NCBI GenBank assembly: GCA_021234155.1
Contig: JAJEKV010000003.1
Span: 19,268,386 to 19,332,385 of the forward strand
Source of the DNA: Isoetes taiwanensis
Taxonomy: Eukaryota; Streptophyta; Lycopodiopsida; Isoetales; Isoetaceae
Length of the DNA: 64,000 nt
Direction of reading: 5' to 3'
Shown here: one piece after another, positions 31,844 through 44,275 of the stretch
Position numbering within the stretch: position 1 is the first letter of the stretch
Layout: each line of letters begins with the position of its first letter
The notes under the pieces: model-generated
The model's database searches: none
The model's input: the letters and a program-made list of their open reading frames with translations, nothing else
What the model was told of the DNA's origin: nothing
Translations under genes and position numbers: made by a program

Positions 31844-32377
31844 ATTAATTTCATGTGTAGTTAAGATTAAACTACGCATGCAACCTATGCTAGGTATGGG
31901 TTGCATGCGTTGTTACCGATGATGGGACCACTACGGTGATCTCTAGGACGTGGTGTAATGTCATTGTAGGCATGACCGCAGTTTTGCTTGAATGAGTTGG
32001 AAGGTAGATTAAAAAGTCTACTTCCGTCCTACGGAAGTAGATGACCTCGAGAGATAAGAGGCCATTCAGGAATGCATTGATAGGAAAGCACCTTTAGTCA
32101 ATGCCTACGGGAAGGACGCCACCTTCACGCTCAGGGCAACTAAAGGTGTAGGCACGAGTGTCATCCTAGGCATTATAGGGCGCTGTCTCCACGGCCACGA
32201 TGGAAGAAGCATCCTCTTCCTACGCCGGGAGATTAGACATGCATCCATTTAGTTAATTAGAGGGGCGGTTACCTTATAACCATAATTCTATAACCATATA
32301 ACAGTCGAGTGGCCAGCACAGTCGAGTGGCCGTGCATCAAAAGGACAGCTTTTAGGACATGAAGTATCCAACCAAGG
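31844..32377 (+). other. Structured 3' UTR of the chromovirus, unit 1
   Basis: Three perfect inverted repeats: ACGCATGCAACC with GGTTGCATGCGT (31,874-31,910), TCTACTTCCGT with ACGGAAGTAGA (32,017-32,041), and CACCTTTAGT (32,089-32,098) with ACTAAAGGTG (32,139-32,148). A crossing pair, TGCCTAC (32,102-32,108) and GTAGGCA (32,148-32,154), could make a pseudoknot with the third. The Helitron target A^T of unit 2 corresponds to 32,298/32,299 here (empty site). Confidence 0.65.
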
Positions 32378-33927
32378 TGTGACGTTCAAAGCGATTAACG
32401 GTCCTAAGGCGTATATTGTCTTGCCCTCAAATCGCAGCGTACACACCATCCCGATTGACGTGTACGCCGACGTGTAGCCAAGCAGGTAGCACCCTAGGGG
32501 GCAACTTGCAAGTGTGTGCACACTTAATTATGTGCACATTTATCCATGTGTACACATTTATCCACGTGTACACTTAGGCCACCTAACTAATAAAGGCAAG
32601 TGGGCCACACCCATTTGTCCCACATGCTCAAGGGAGAAATAGGAAGCCCTAACCCTAACCCTTAGTCTATATAAGTATAGGAAACCCTAACTTTCCATTT
32701 TCGTCCACAGCCTTCTAGGGCTCCATTTTGCTTGCTCCAAGAGCCAATCTCGAAAGTCTGTCTGAGCAGTCTAGCTCATCAGTTTCCCTTTCTAGCTTCA
32801 TCTTCTAGCAGTTCGCGGCAAGATGGTCGAAGTTCGAGGCGGGGAGGAGCAAGCCAGGGATCAGGTATTTTGTCAATTCAATAGTCTAATCCGCCTTCCA
32901 GACATAGAATAAGTAGGTTTAGCCTATTGAATTGTCCATAGCAGCTATCTAGATCTCTAGATACCCAGCCATAACTAAAGAACCTAACTATGTGATTTAG
33001 ATTAAATCTCATTCTTTAGTTCTTCTATGATATGTATGTGATGATGATCTCTGTGGACTCATTGTATTGGGAAGGGGGGTAGAGGCCTTAGAAGAGCTAG
33101 CCCTCTTGATGCACTATTAAATTCAGCCTGTGTACAAGAACCACACCTGGTTGTGGGTGAAGGGACCAGACTGGCTTACAAGGAGGTTCATGTCCTGACT
33201 CATGATCATGTCCCTCTGGTAGTAAAGCCTATCGGGGATTATTGTGGACTAGACCTAATGCTCTGCCACTTGGGTTCGACACTCTTGGGGTGGTGGACAC
33301 CTTCCATGGAGTTCAGTCGAGTACGGGCAGTGGCCCTCTAGTCGCCTTGAGTCAGCATGCCAACCTCTGGTGGGAGCAATCCCTACCTGCCCCATCGGAA
33401 CTGGGGAGATGAAACCCAAAAATAGCCCCTTCGACTATGCATCCGGCGGGCTACAGTCAAGTCCTAACACTTTTCAACCTACTCTGCAAAGGGGCGGATG
33501 GAGTGGACTACCCTAAGCCATGTTCTTATGCCAGCCAAATCCATTGCCATGAATTCTGTCTGCTATGACTTCTTCTGGAGACTCAAACCGTCAGTCATCC
33601 CCTTTGAGTCTGTGCCTTGGGTAGGATCTCCATATGTGATGTATTGATCGTTGTCTATGCAGATATGTGGTGAGCCATCCTTCGTGATGGTCATGCGATG
33701 TTGATATTGTATACTCAGCAGCTAGGTATGTTGTATGTTTACGCTTCCGCAGCTAGGTAGGCCCTGAAGGAAGACAGGGTAAAATGACCCCTTCATTCTT
33801 CCCAATTTGGAACTCACCAGGTTTGCGGTGACACGTGGAGGGCCTTGTATCAGCATGGAGCTGGTATGGAGGATGAACTCCTGTTTGTATACGGTGAGTG
33901 CACCGTATATGAGAAGGGGACATCATA
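32378..33927 (+). repeat. 3' LTR of the H3-carrying chromovirus, unit 1
   Basis: Starts TGTGACGTT and ends ACATCATA, followed by ACCAG. It differs from the 5' LTR by scattered substitutions and small indels, more than it differs from the 3' LTR of unit 2. So the element inserted once, aged, and was then duplicated with its surroundings. Confidence 0.9.
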
Positions 33928-33979
33928 ACCAGGGGGAGGGACCGCCGTGAAAACGGCCCCGATCGGTTAACAAGGACAA

Positions 33980-35240
33980 GGGAGAATCCTCTTCCATGAG
34001 GAAGGAGGCCCGGGCGAAGGCCCAATCTATGAGATCGACCCGGGAGACGAATGAAGGCTGCTCAAGCCCGACAATGCACCAAACGCAGGCATAGATGAGG
34101 GCCATGAAACAAATGGAGGAACAAATTGAGAGCAACAGAATCCCAGTTAGGGATTGAGAGCAGAGATACAATATTCAAGATCCACGTGCTCAAAAGCGGT
34201 TAGCGGTGGAGAGGCAGCGGATTGCAGAGAGATGGGGACCCCATGATGCAGGTTAGAAGAGCGGGCTTCACTTGGCACACTTTGAGAGGCAAATATAGCG
34301 GGGGCCTTCCGAGGCTGTGAGCTCGCGTGGATTCCCTCCTCACCACCATAGAGACCATGGCACGGGACAAACAAGGTGTTGAGCAGGATACAAGGTGTTG
34401 AGCAGGATACAAGGCCGAGACACAAGATCAGGAGATACAGGAGCTCCGAGCAACCATTACCCAGCAAGGCAGGGGCCTCCATGCCGAGGTCCATGAACAA
34501 TTACGGCAGTGCACGAATGAGTTGGCCAGGCAGCATAGATTTCAATAGGAGCTAGGCTCCCGACTCCATGCAGCAGTGACTACAACACGGGGCCGGACAA
34601 GCCCACATGCCCCACGGCCCAAAAATTGCCAAACAGGCAGACAGATGCCATCTGCTCCATCTCATACACCACACCGCCCTTGCTGTGAACAACCCACACA
34701 ATCCAGACAACATGCATCACCTGCTGGGACAGCTAATGTTGCCCCGCGACTCAGTGAGCAGCAAGAGCAGGGCCGCCGACGTCATAATGTGGTGGTACGT
34801 GGACTCTCAGAGGAGGCAGGAGAGAATCTCACCAAGCGCATCTAGGATCAGATCCTATCCTGCATGGCATTTCAGATCACAGTCCACATTGTTCGAGCAA
34901 GCCGCCTTGGGGCTCAACGAACAGATCGCTCACGCGTAGTCACCTTCATGGTGGCAGACATGCGAGTGCGTTAGGCAATTTCGCGTCAGGGTAGGCAATT
35001 GAAAGGGACTACCCCCGTATGTCGACCGAGGATCGACACTCGTAAATCGGGGGCGTCCCGCCATCGAGGGGCTGCGGGCTGGTCCGAGGCAAGCCGCATT
35101 TTTAGGCCGACACTGGCCGAGGTCGGCTGATGCAATCGTCAAGCCGCCGCCACTCAAGCTTTCGCCACCAATACCTTACCGCACCTCACGCTCACGGTGC
35201 TCCAACCGCTCCTACAACTGCTGCTTTCGGGTGCTTTACT
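33980..35240 (+). pseudogene. LINE ORF1 remnant, unit 1
   Basis: The better-preserved equivalent in unit 2 has a coiled-coil segment (MRAMKQMEEQIESNRIQIAG and following). Both copies share NVVVRGLSEEAGENLTKRI, then after a TAG DQILSCMAFQ and VVTFMVADMRVR. This layout, coiled coil then an RNA-binding/chaperone-like domain, fits LINE ORF1 proteins. In-frame TAGs at 34,092, 34,546, 34,843 and 34,972 each stand where CAG would restore sense. The coiled-coil part here is further scrambled at CAG sites relative to unit 2. Confidence 0.7.
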
Positions 35241-35303
35241 TGCTCCCCCTGCAACCGGAACAGATCATCAAGCGTCTACATCAAATGCCAACAAATAGGA
35301 ACT

Positions 35304-38300
35304 ATGCCTCCGGACGGTATCTTGGAACTGTCGGGCTTCCCTTGGCAGAAAGGGGAGAGTCTCAACTCTATTGCACCAGATATGGATCTCATTTTCCTCA
35401 TGGAAACATGGGAACATCGTGGTACTGTTGCCGAACCTCCGGGCTATCTGCATTTTTCGGTGTTCAATGAGTGCGTGCAAGCGAGGGCATGGAGGGGTTG
35501 CCTGCTACTATCGTGCAACTTGGGGCACTCATTCTCGCTGCACAAAATAGACAGGTACAATTGCTACTTATGGGTGCGCGTGCAACATGACAGTAGCAGC
35601 ATCCTCTTCATAGCAGCATGCTACTTTCCACTTGCCGAGAGCAACTTTTATAACACTCATTCGGGTGTGGATAGATTGGAGCCCTATGTCGATCTATATG
35701 AAACACAGCTGGGCAAGGTTATGTTGCTTGGCGACTTTAATGCATGCACAAGGGCCGAGCAGGTCCTAATATTTGAGCTCCTGGCAGAGGACGTCTTGCA
35801 GTTGAATCCCGCAGAGGTAGCTTGGTCAAGAATATCAGACGACAACTATATTTCGCGCTATGGCAGGCAGTTGTTGCTGCTGGGTAGTATCTTTGACCTG
35901 GTTATTTGTAATGGATTGGCACAATGGCCGTCTTCCAGCGCTGCACTTGTAGACAAGAGAACCAAGGGGGCGGCTGCGGTGTGGTGGATTATCTGCTGGT
36001 TGAGGAACAGGATCTACACCTGGTTACCCATTTTTCCATTGGAACAGACACTGGGGACGAAGAAGTGGACTCAGACCACCAACCCCTGTTCGTTCATCTC
36101 CAGTGGCAAGCTCCCCGTGCATCTACTGCCTCAACACCCCAGGTGCCCCAGCTGCGCCTGGACTACGACCGTGTAGGGACCTATGCCCAGCGGCTTGAGC
36201 ATGATCTGGCGGGACTGCTGCAACTCCCCACACTTCAACAGCAATCTGTTCAGCTGACTCACCTGCTTATGACAGCTGCTGAGAGATGCTTTGGGAGAGG
36301 CCGCTCATGGAGAGCCTCGGGCGCTGCCACCTTCCCCTGCAACAGATGGTTCGATGATGAGTGTCGGGAGCTCAAAGGCAAACTCCGGCAAGTCACTGAT
36401 CCCACCTCCCGTCCACGGGCCATCAGTCAATACCGCACCTTCCTCAAGGACAAGAAAGCCAGATACCTCGAGGAGCATCAGCAACAGATGTTTGGTCTCC
36501 TGGATCGGCACCTAAAGATATTCTGGAGAAGGATCTTGAGCAAGACTGCACAGCCCACAGGGAACATTACCTCAGCAATGGGTACAATACTTGCAACAGT
36601 TTTACGACCCGCTTGGGGGCCGGACACCAGTCCCCCGACAGATAGACATGGCTCTGGCCATCACAGAGGGGGATGTCATCATGGGCCTACAACATCTGGC
36701 TAATGCGAAGGCAGCAGATTTAGATGGCATGCAGGCGGAACTTCTGAAATGGGCTGGGCCTCCACTAGTGCCTGTCCTCATGACATTATTCAATAAAGCA
36801 TTGCAAGAAGGCTTACTTCCGCAGTGGACCACTAGTAGAGTTGTGCCCATATACAAGGCAGGGGACCCTCAATGCCCGGCCAACTATCATACTATCATGG
36901 TCAGCTCTCTCTTTGCAAAACTGTTGGCTGGCATCCTTGAGCAGCGGCTAACAATATGGGCAGAGGAGGCAGATGTGCGAGCTCTCACATAAGCAGGCTT
37001 TCAGCCCAGGCATTCCACCATTGATCATATCTTCACTCTGCGCACATTGATTGAGGATAGCAGGAATCGCCGACAAAACCTGTATTGTTGTTTTGTGAAT
37101 TTCGCAAAACCTTTTGACACAATACCCCGAGACAGGTTATGGGACAGACTGCGGTAGTTGGGGACCCCCCTTGACTTGCAGAATGCAATATATAGGCTAG
37201 ATGTGGCATGCTTGGGCCGTATCACATCGTCAGGACAGCCGGTAATCAGTAGTATTGGAGTGCGTCAGGGTTGCCCCCTCTCCCCCACACTCTTTGGTAT
37301 TGACTAGCTGGAAGATTGGCTGGCTCTCTGAGCATGGAGGGGCAGGCGCCCATCTCATGCATCACACAATCCAGCAACTCATATATGTTGACAATGTCAA
37401 CCTCTTGGCCTACACTCCAGATGACATGCAACGTCACTGGGATGCTCTTTGACACTTTTTACTGATTCACGGGCATGCGAGTTAACTTGGCCAAAACTAG
37501 GGTGTTGCTAGTTTCATCATCACGGGATCCAAGGCTTCCCTCATTCACTTACCAGGGACAAGATGTAGAGGTGGCTCCAACCTACAAGTACTTGGGGATC
37601 GAGTTCTCTGCTACCACCAACTGGGATGCTGCCATCAGGTTGCGGGTCACGGCAGGTTGGAAAGCACTATATGCCATGCAGAACAACAGCCACAAGACAG
37701 AGTTGTATGCCTGGGGCCACCAGTCACACTTGTTTCGGGCCTTGGTCGAGCCGCTCCTCTTGTATGGGGGGCAGAAGTGTGGGGGCCGGTGATATCCCTC
37801 AACACCTGGAATGACCTCGAGCAGGTGCAGAAAGCCTTCTTGGCACAAGCCCTTGGAGTAAAGTCCACAGTTCCATACTAGATCCTACTCCAGGAGACAG
37901 GTTTTCTACCCCTTCAACGGGCTGCATTGGAACGCCATATCATTTATTTCCAGAAGGTGGTCGCTATGGGTGATACACGTTTTCCCAACCGTGCTTTGAC
38001 CATGGCAATGGGTCCCCAATGCCTCAAAGCCTACTGGAAGGACAAGCAAGCTCAGTGGTTCTCACGCTGGGGTGTATAGGCAAACAGATACGTACATGTA
38101 AGGACAAAGAAAGATCACAAGGCACTCAAGCTGTACCTAGATGCTATATTCCTTCACAAGCTTTGGGATGCAGATCCTTTGACGCACGTTAAACTGGCAC
38201 ACTATCAGCAGCAAGTCAATCCCAGGCTCACGAGAGGCCCACACCAGTGCTTGTACACCATTTGCTTATGAAGAAGCGCAGACTTATAGCTTCCATTCGC

Positions 38301-38350
38301 ACGGGTGCACATCGTCTCCGCATGAAGACATGATGTTGGGCTCGGGAAGC
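35304..38350 (+). pseudogene. LINE ORF2 (AP endonuclease and reverse transcriptase), unit 1
   Basis: ATG at 35,304. Endonuclease: PDMDLIFLMETWEH (catalytic Glu), KVMLLGDFNACTRAEQ, FDLVICNGLAQW and DSDHQP. Linker: RCFGRGRSWRASG and CNRWFDDECRELK. RT: LANAKAADLDGMQAELLKWA, TTSRVVPIYKAGDP, SIGVRQGCPLSPTLFGID and KYLGIEFSATTNWD. The catalytic YADD box is YVDN (37,384-37,395) in both copies, so the second metal-binding Asp is lost. TAGs at 37,155, 37,305, 37,879 and 38,077 and a TAA at 36,990 (CAA in unit 2) break the frame. Confidence 0.87.
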
Positions 38351-38624
38351 ACGGGAGGAAAGGCTATGCATCTCCCTAATAATCAAGGCAGGCTCATCTT
38401 CATTTACACATCTCAACAAGATTCCATCTCGGTTAACTTTGCACAAGACATTGTCTATCAGCTTGAATTGTCTGCACTTGTCCTTGAGTCTCTTTTTCTG
38501 ACTTGGAGTGAGGCTTGGAGAGATGATTCCATGTTGTAGAAAATCTCTAATAGGTTGCTGCCATCCTCCTTTGGCTTGATCTCCTTGAGTTACCTCTAAA
38601 TGTGCCACTGCAAGTGAAGTGTCA
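38351..38624 (-). pseudogene. Gypsy RNase H-integrase fragment cut by the duplication junction
   Basis: The minus strand reads AHLEVTQGDQAKGGWQQPIR, DFLQHGIISPSL and DNVLCKVNRDGILLRCVNED, the linker and zinc-finger start of a gypsy integrase. The frame is continuous with RNase H in unit 2 (63,200-64,000) but ends here at the junction with unit 2. Confidence 0.75.
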
Positions 38625-38990
38625 GTCCCAATTCAGGAAAATGCATAGTGTATTTCACAAGTATGGATGCTTTGCTGGGTTTATGCTTTAGACATGCCAA
38701 GCTGGTTGCTTTCTAGCTTCTCCATTGAGGATTGTTAGTATGTCAGCAAGCAGGAGTTGCTTTTATGTTAGAAGACCCTTCCAGGTGGCAGAATAGAAAC
38801 ACGGATAGTGTGATGGCTAATATTTGACTCTACATTTTGTGAAAGTTTAGCCAAAGGCAAGAAACCATGATGGAGAAAAATCATTTAGGTTAGCCAAGTG
38901 TTAGAAACTTCTAGCTCGAAAGTAGTTTAGCTAAACCTATTGGCTATATTAAAAATATAGGAGTAGTAATTTATTCCATGCTGGGATGCT

Positions 38991-41900
38991 GCTCTCCGTG
39001 ATTAATTTCAAAGAGGACTCCGGGAGGATGTCAAAGATATGTCGCTATCTATGGAGGACCTTAAGACTCTAGAAGAAGCCATCAGATTTGCAGTTCACTG
39101 TGATAATCAGCTCTTCGAACGTAGGCAAAAGGCATAGTCAGGTCACTCCAATTCCAGGAGTGCCTACCCCAGTCTCATCTATAGAATCCAGCAGGTCCAG
39201 GCCTGAGCCCATATAGATTGACTATGCGGTTCGAGGGCCCTTGTCTATTGCCAAGGAGCAGCGTCGAGAGAGGCGAATCTTTGCCGCTACTTGGAGGAAC
39301 TTGTCATTGCTCATGGATGCCTTATGAAGCGCCCAAATTACTCGAAAAACTTCGGGGGCTGGTCCGAGTAGTAGGAGTCTCTCGTCGGCTGGCCGCCATT
39401 TCTCAGACTCCTTCCATACTTCATTATAGGTTTATTCCATGGGATAAGATCCGTAAGGAATTTTGTATCTCCATATCATTAGAGTCAGAGTTTGGAAGGT
39501 AGGAAGCATTGGCACAACTTGATAGTGGTACAAATGCTTGCTTTATGGATAGTACATTCGCTACTGAGCACGCCATCCCTAGAAGCAAGGTTGAGCATTC
39601 TAGTTTTGTCGGTGTGATTGATGGACGTGAGATCTTCTCGAGCACAGTCACAAAATGTACTGCACCTCTTCAGGTTTTGTTTGAGGGAGCTTCTTGTAGC
39701 ATTTCTTTCAATCTTATCGCTAGCCTACATGTGCCAATAGTCTTGGGTCTGCCCTGGCTCGAGCTACATAATCCATAGATTGATTGGTGTACTAGATCTT
39801 TTCAGTTTGTTGGTTCTGGCCCTAGTTCTAGTTCATTTGCAGTTCAGGCCTCTGCGCCAACATCTATTTCAGTCTGTGCAGTATCATGTGCTCCTGATTT
39901 TGTTCTTGCTGATATTCCAGTTTCTGTTTTTGCTCCATGCCTTCATGGAATAATTTAAGGGCTAAACTTAGCTATTTGGCGATTTTTTAGCGTATTTTCG
40001 AATTTTTTTTGCTAAAGTAAATGGGAAAAATTGAGAAAAAAATAATAATTTTAGCTTAACTTTTTTCGTGTCCGCACCAACCTTCGATCTCTTTAGCCAA
40101 ATGCTAGAAAGTATGGGAGTAAAAATTTGTATTGTTTAACTAAACCGTAGAAACTTAGAAACTTTCGAAAGTGAATTTAGGACTAGTTTAGCTCACATCA
40201 TTCTAGTTTATAAAAAAATATATGATTAGTAATTTATTTTCCAGCATCTATGGAATAATTTGAGGCCTAAACTTAGCTAGTTGGCATTTTTAGAATGTTT
40301 TATAAAAAAAAAATGACTAAAGTAAATGAAAACAATTGAAAAAAGGTATAGTAATTTCAAATTTTAATGTTTTTCATTGACCACACCACAAAAATTTTTG
40401 TGATGAATTTTGGGTTAGTTTAGCCAAACGCTAGAAAGTGTGTAGAGTTTAGCTAAATTACAAAAAAGTTTTGGGATTAATCTCGGGCAAGTTTAGCTAA
40501 AGCCCTTATGGCTAATAAGAATTATGCGATTAGTAATTTATTCCGTGCATGCCTTGATTCGGCTTATGTCTCTGTTCTAATGCATGTCCTCGATTCTGAC
40601 CATATTCTAGATGATGCCCAGCTCAGTTCCTCTAGTTCCTGCTTCTGCTCTTGCTCTTCTTCCTCCTCTTGATCTTGCTCCCATTTAGATTCCTGTTTCT
40701 GTGGAAGCTTCTTCACGTCCTCTTTACATCTTGGCTCAGCATCATTTTCTTGACAAATGCGATCGAACTATGATTGTTTTGAGATTCGAAATGGACTTCT
40801 GTTCCACGATGGACTTTCATGTGTCCCAGATGGTGCTTTCCGACTTCGAATTCTCCAGGCTTGTCATGGCTCGCCTATGGCTGGACATTTTGGAGTAGGC
40901 AAGACACTTGAACTTATTAGTCGAGAGTATTGGTGGTCGAGGCTTCGTCATTCTGTCAAAGTGTTTATTCGATCCTATGATATCTGCTAGCGAAGGTTCT
41001 AAGGCATCTTCCTTATGGTCTTCTTTAGCCACTGCCTGTTCCAGATAGACCTTGGAAGTGTATTTCTGTAGACTTTATTCTGGAACTGCCACTCCTTGGG
41101 GTCATAATGCCATCATTTGTTGATCGTTTCTCTAAGATGGCTCATTTTATTCCCTGCAATGTCATCATCAATGAAGAAACATCTGATCTTTTCCTTCGTG
41201 AAGTAGTCAGACTTCATGGACTGCCAGACTCTATTATCAGTGATCATGGATCCCAATTTGTCGCAGGATTTTGAAAGCGGCTTTGGAATTATTGCATATT
41301 GACTATTCACTGGCATCTGGTCATCATCCAGAAAGTAATGGGCAAGTGGAACACACTAACCAGATTTTGGAACAAGATTTAAGGTGCTATATCAGTTATC
41401 AGTAGGATGATTGGGAGGATTATCTTTTATTAGCAGAATTTGCCTATAATAACTCAGTACATATTTCTATTGGCCAGACTCCATTCTTTCTAAACTCTGG
41501 CCAGCATCCTCTTTGGTTCTTTAGTATTGCTGGCAGTGATCTGTCTCGACTTAAGAAACTCCAGGCTCTTCGATAAAATCTTCAGCACCATCTGCTCGAA
41601 GCACAGGAGCGCTATTGGCATTATGCCGATTTACATCGGCAGGAAGCTCCTACATTTCATGTTGGTAACCTTGTCTGAATTCTTTGTGGGGACCTCCCGC
41701 CTCCGTCCCCTCAGAACGAGCTTGACTATCGCCGCCTTGGTCCTTACCATATTCAACCCAGATTATTGATGTGGCATTCTAGCTCGAGCTCCCTCATACA
41801 GTTCCTCTCCATCTAGTATTTCATGTTTCGCTATTGGAGCCCTACACAGTTAATCCTTTCCCGGATCACATTCCTCTGCTGCCACCACCAGTGGAGATTG

Positions 41901-42187
41901 ATGATCATGAGGAGTTCGATGTTCGAGAGATTTTGGACTCAAGTTTCAGACGACGATTGTATTACTTTGTCGATTGGGAAATAGAACCTTGGAGTCTGCC
42001 AAGAATCTGACTAATGCTCCTGATAAAATTGCAGAGTTTCACTGACTCTCGAATAAGCCAAGTTCGAGTACTCTGGCTCCAACTCTGAGGACTTATCACC
42101 GTCGTAGGAGGCGGATATTGTGATGACCATACGGGTATTAATACCATACGAGTATTCTACTCATATGTGCAACATATGGTCATCACA
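38991..42187 (+). mobile_element. Tf1/sushi-type chromovirus remnant, unit 2
   Basis: Nearly identical to 15,961-19,161: gag at about 39,030-39,140, protease 39,503-39,830, MITE-like doublet 39,942-40,549, integrase 40,757-41,769, chromodomain 41,806-42,111, palindrome-ended block 42,119-42,187. Few substitutions; the same stops are present, so it was dead before duplication. Some small indels (near 40,160, 41,030 and 41,700) are private to this copy. Confidence 0.8.
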
Positions 42188-42590
42188 CGTGTGCAAAAAG
42201 ATAGTTCTAGAAGGTAGATTTGAAATCGCAATCTTCTAGTTGCGAGTCATCCAACTTTACCAAATGTGCTACCAATACTTATTGAAGACTTTCTTCACAC
42301 CTTCTTCATATGCATGGCTGATTTCGTAAGGGCCTAGAATATTCTAAAACCTACATGCATGCGCTAACTTGGTATGATCTCATCCATTGGAGTGGCACGG
42401 TCCTAGCCGTTAGCCTAGATATATATAGGGGCACCTTTTTCTTATCAAACTATTCTAGTTCAACACCAGTCTTGAGCCTTCTAGGCATCTCTATCAATTC
42501 TTGGTTGCCTTTGAGCCATTGTATTCTTATTTCTTCATCATATATCGGACTTTTTACCAATCTTGGCGTATTTCTTTCATATTCTTCGCG
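42188..42590. other. Probable LTR body of the Tf1/sushi-type remnant, unit 2
   Basis: Equivalent of 19,162-19,560, almost unchanged. No gene. Confidence 0.35.
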
Positions 42591-43786
42591 TATTTTCCTT
42601 GTTTTCGCGTAGCTTCGTGACAGTTTCCGTCTCATAGTACTGAATTAAACGATTTTAACAAGATAGCAGCATTTCCATCACCTCATCACCCGCCCATTTG
42701 AATATTTCAGCTATAAGAACGTCCGCATAGCTTTATTATTAGACAACTTTTGTAAACCACAATGTACATCATCCAAAGTGAATAAAATATATTCTCTATC
42801 ATACCTACCATCCGTGCATGATTCATTCTGATTTGAAATGTGGTACAATTTTTGTATTTGCTCAAAAAGGGCTGCAACATTCAATGTAGCCCCAACATTT
42901 TGATATGGCTTTAACCTGTCCCAAATTTTTTTTTTTGGATGCTTTAGAAGGTCCATTACCATTTCTTGATGCTTTTTATGTAGATGTGCCCTTTTCTTTC
43001 TCTTATTCATATTGACATATTTTTTCCTTTCTTTAATTTTTGCATTTAAACCTCAGCCTTTGTTCTCTACATGCTTGGTCAAACCATCCATTGCATGATA
43101 ATCCCTTCCTTTGCCTATGTGAGCTAAAGCACATGGCTATTGTATCAATTACCAAATGTGTCAAAATGTCACTAATCTCAAATGCTGCGTGTGGCCATGA
43201 TATCAATGAAACTTTTTCCTCACAAAATTCCTTAAAAGGAATGTTCTTATCATATCTGAATTTCTATCTGACTAATTATAGCTATTTGTTTTTGTGTTGT
43301 GCGTCCATTAAAATCACCTTGCAAAAGCACATCACCTGTGGAACCAAACGCTGGAATATCTTGTTCCAAAAAAGAAACGGGATCATCACTATCTAAATTA
43401 TCAGCACTGTACACATGAGATTCTCTTGGTTTTTTAGATTGTCCTGGTATTTCAATCGAAATATATTGAAGTGACACTATTTTATCCAAGACTGTCGTTA
43501 AATGTGTAAATTCATATCTAACATAGTAAGCAATGCCACCAAAAACATTTAAGCCTCCACTTTTTTTATTCCATACTGATACACCATTTCAGACCCCATA
43601 ATGTCAGGAAGCCCTACCTCTTCATTTTCGCACGTCTCTAGAAAGAATATTATATCTACATTATTTAAAATGTCTCCCATAGTTCTATGCAACTGCATTT
43701 TCCACATTCCTTTTATTCCACAACAACATGTTGCTTCCTCAAAAATGCTTTATAATCATTCTTCTTGCGCCTTTTAATTTCTGAAG
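42591..43786 (-). pseudogene. Non-LTR retrotransposon fragment, unit 2
   Basis: Same as 19,561-20,760: endonuclease with LETCENEEVGLPDI and LLQGDFNGRT and the start of the RT (GLQKLSNNKA), with identical frame breaks. Confidence 0.75.
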
Positions 43787-43843
43787 TTTCTGTTTGTACT
43801 CAATATATTGTTCCCTCGTCAGATCATCATTATTCCATACCTT

Positions 43844-44275
43844 TGCTCCACTTTCTCTCTCTAGCTTCTAGCGCCTCGCTTCACTTTCGCCTCGCTCCAC
43901 TTTCTCTCTCTCTTTTGGGCCCTCCCTTCTCTCTCTAATCCTCCTTCTCCACCTTATGGTCTCTCTAGCCCCTACCAACCCCTAGCGACCTTATGGTCTG
44001 GCGCCTTGCCCACTTTCTCTCTCTCTAGCATCCGGGCCCTTCTTCTCTCTCTAACCCTCCTTCTCCCACCTTATGATCTCTCTAGCCCTACCAACTCCTA
44101 GCCACCTTATGGTCTCCCCTAGCCTTGCACCACACTTTCTAGCTACCTAGGTGTCTCTCTAATGCTTCACCACTTTCTCCCTCGACTAACCACCTTATGT
44201 TCTCCCTAGCCTTGCACCACACTTTCCTAGCTACCTGGGTGTCTCTCTAATGCTTCACCACTTTCTCCCTCTGAC
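43844..44275. repeat. Pyrimidine-rich tandem repeat, unit 2
   Basis: Equivalent of 20,818-21,250 with several one- or two-base length changes in C and CT runs. Confidence 0.8.

Larger units (their letters stand above)
21624..33927 (+). mobile_element. Full-length Ty3/gypsy chromovirus carrying a histone H3-like gene, unit 1
   Basis: A 12.3 kb LTR retrotransposon. LTRs (1,551 and 1,550 bp) begin TGTGACGT and end ACGTCACA (5') or ACATCATA (3'). The target duplication is ACCAG: it follows the 3' LTR at 33,928-33,932 and precedes the 5' LTR in unit 2. Order of parts: 5' LTR, primer-binding site, H3-like ORF, second accessory ORF, gag, protease, reverse transcriptase, RNase H, integrase, chromodomain, structured 3' UTR, 3' LTR. 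About 4 kb lies between the LTR and gag, far more than usual. Shared lesions (protease active site, stops, frameshifts) mean the element itself is no longer autonomous. Confidence 0.93.
33928..38350 (+). mobile_element. LINE (non-LTR retrotransposon), unit 1
   Basis: The chromovirus sits in or next to its 5' region. ORF1 (coiled coil plus RNA-binding-like region) and ORF2 (endonuclease and reverse transcriptase) follow in order, both broken. The 3' end is missing: at about 38,350 the sequence passes into a minus-strand gypsy fragment. Near-identical copy at 58,762-63,200. Confidence 0.88.
15595..38624 (+). repeat. Tandem segmental duplication, unit 1
   Basis: This 23,030 bp block is repeated directly at 38,625-63,465 with the same order of every element. 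The junction (38,625) shares only the two bases gt with both ancestral flanks (15,595-15,596 and 63,466-63,467), as in microhomology-mediated tandem duplication. The units differ by a Helitron in unit 2 and by clustered small changes at CAG/CTG sites. An assembly duplication, such as two haplotypes joined, is not excluded by sequence alone. Confidence 0.9.

Noticed and set aside
32396-32409. taacggtcctaagg, identical to part of the conserved large-subunit rRNA segment used as the I-CeuI site
   Set aside because: The other LTR copies read differently here (tatacggtcctaagg, tatacggtccca), and no rRNA sequence flanks it; chance match within an LTR.
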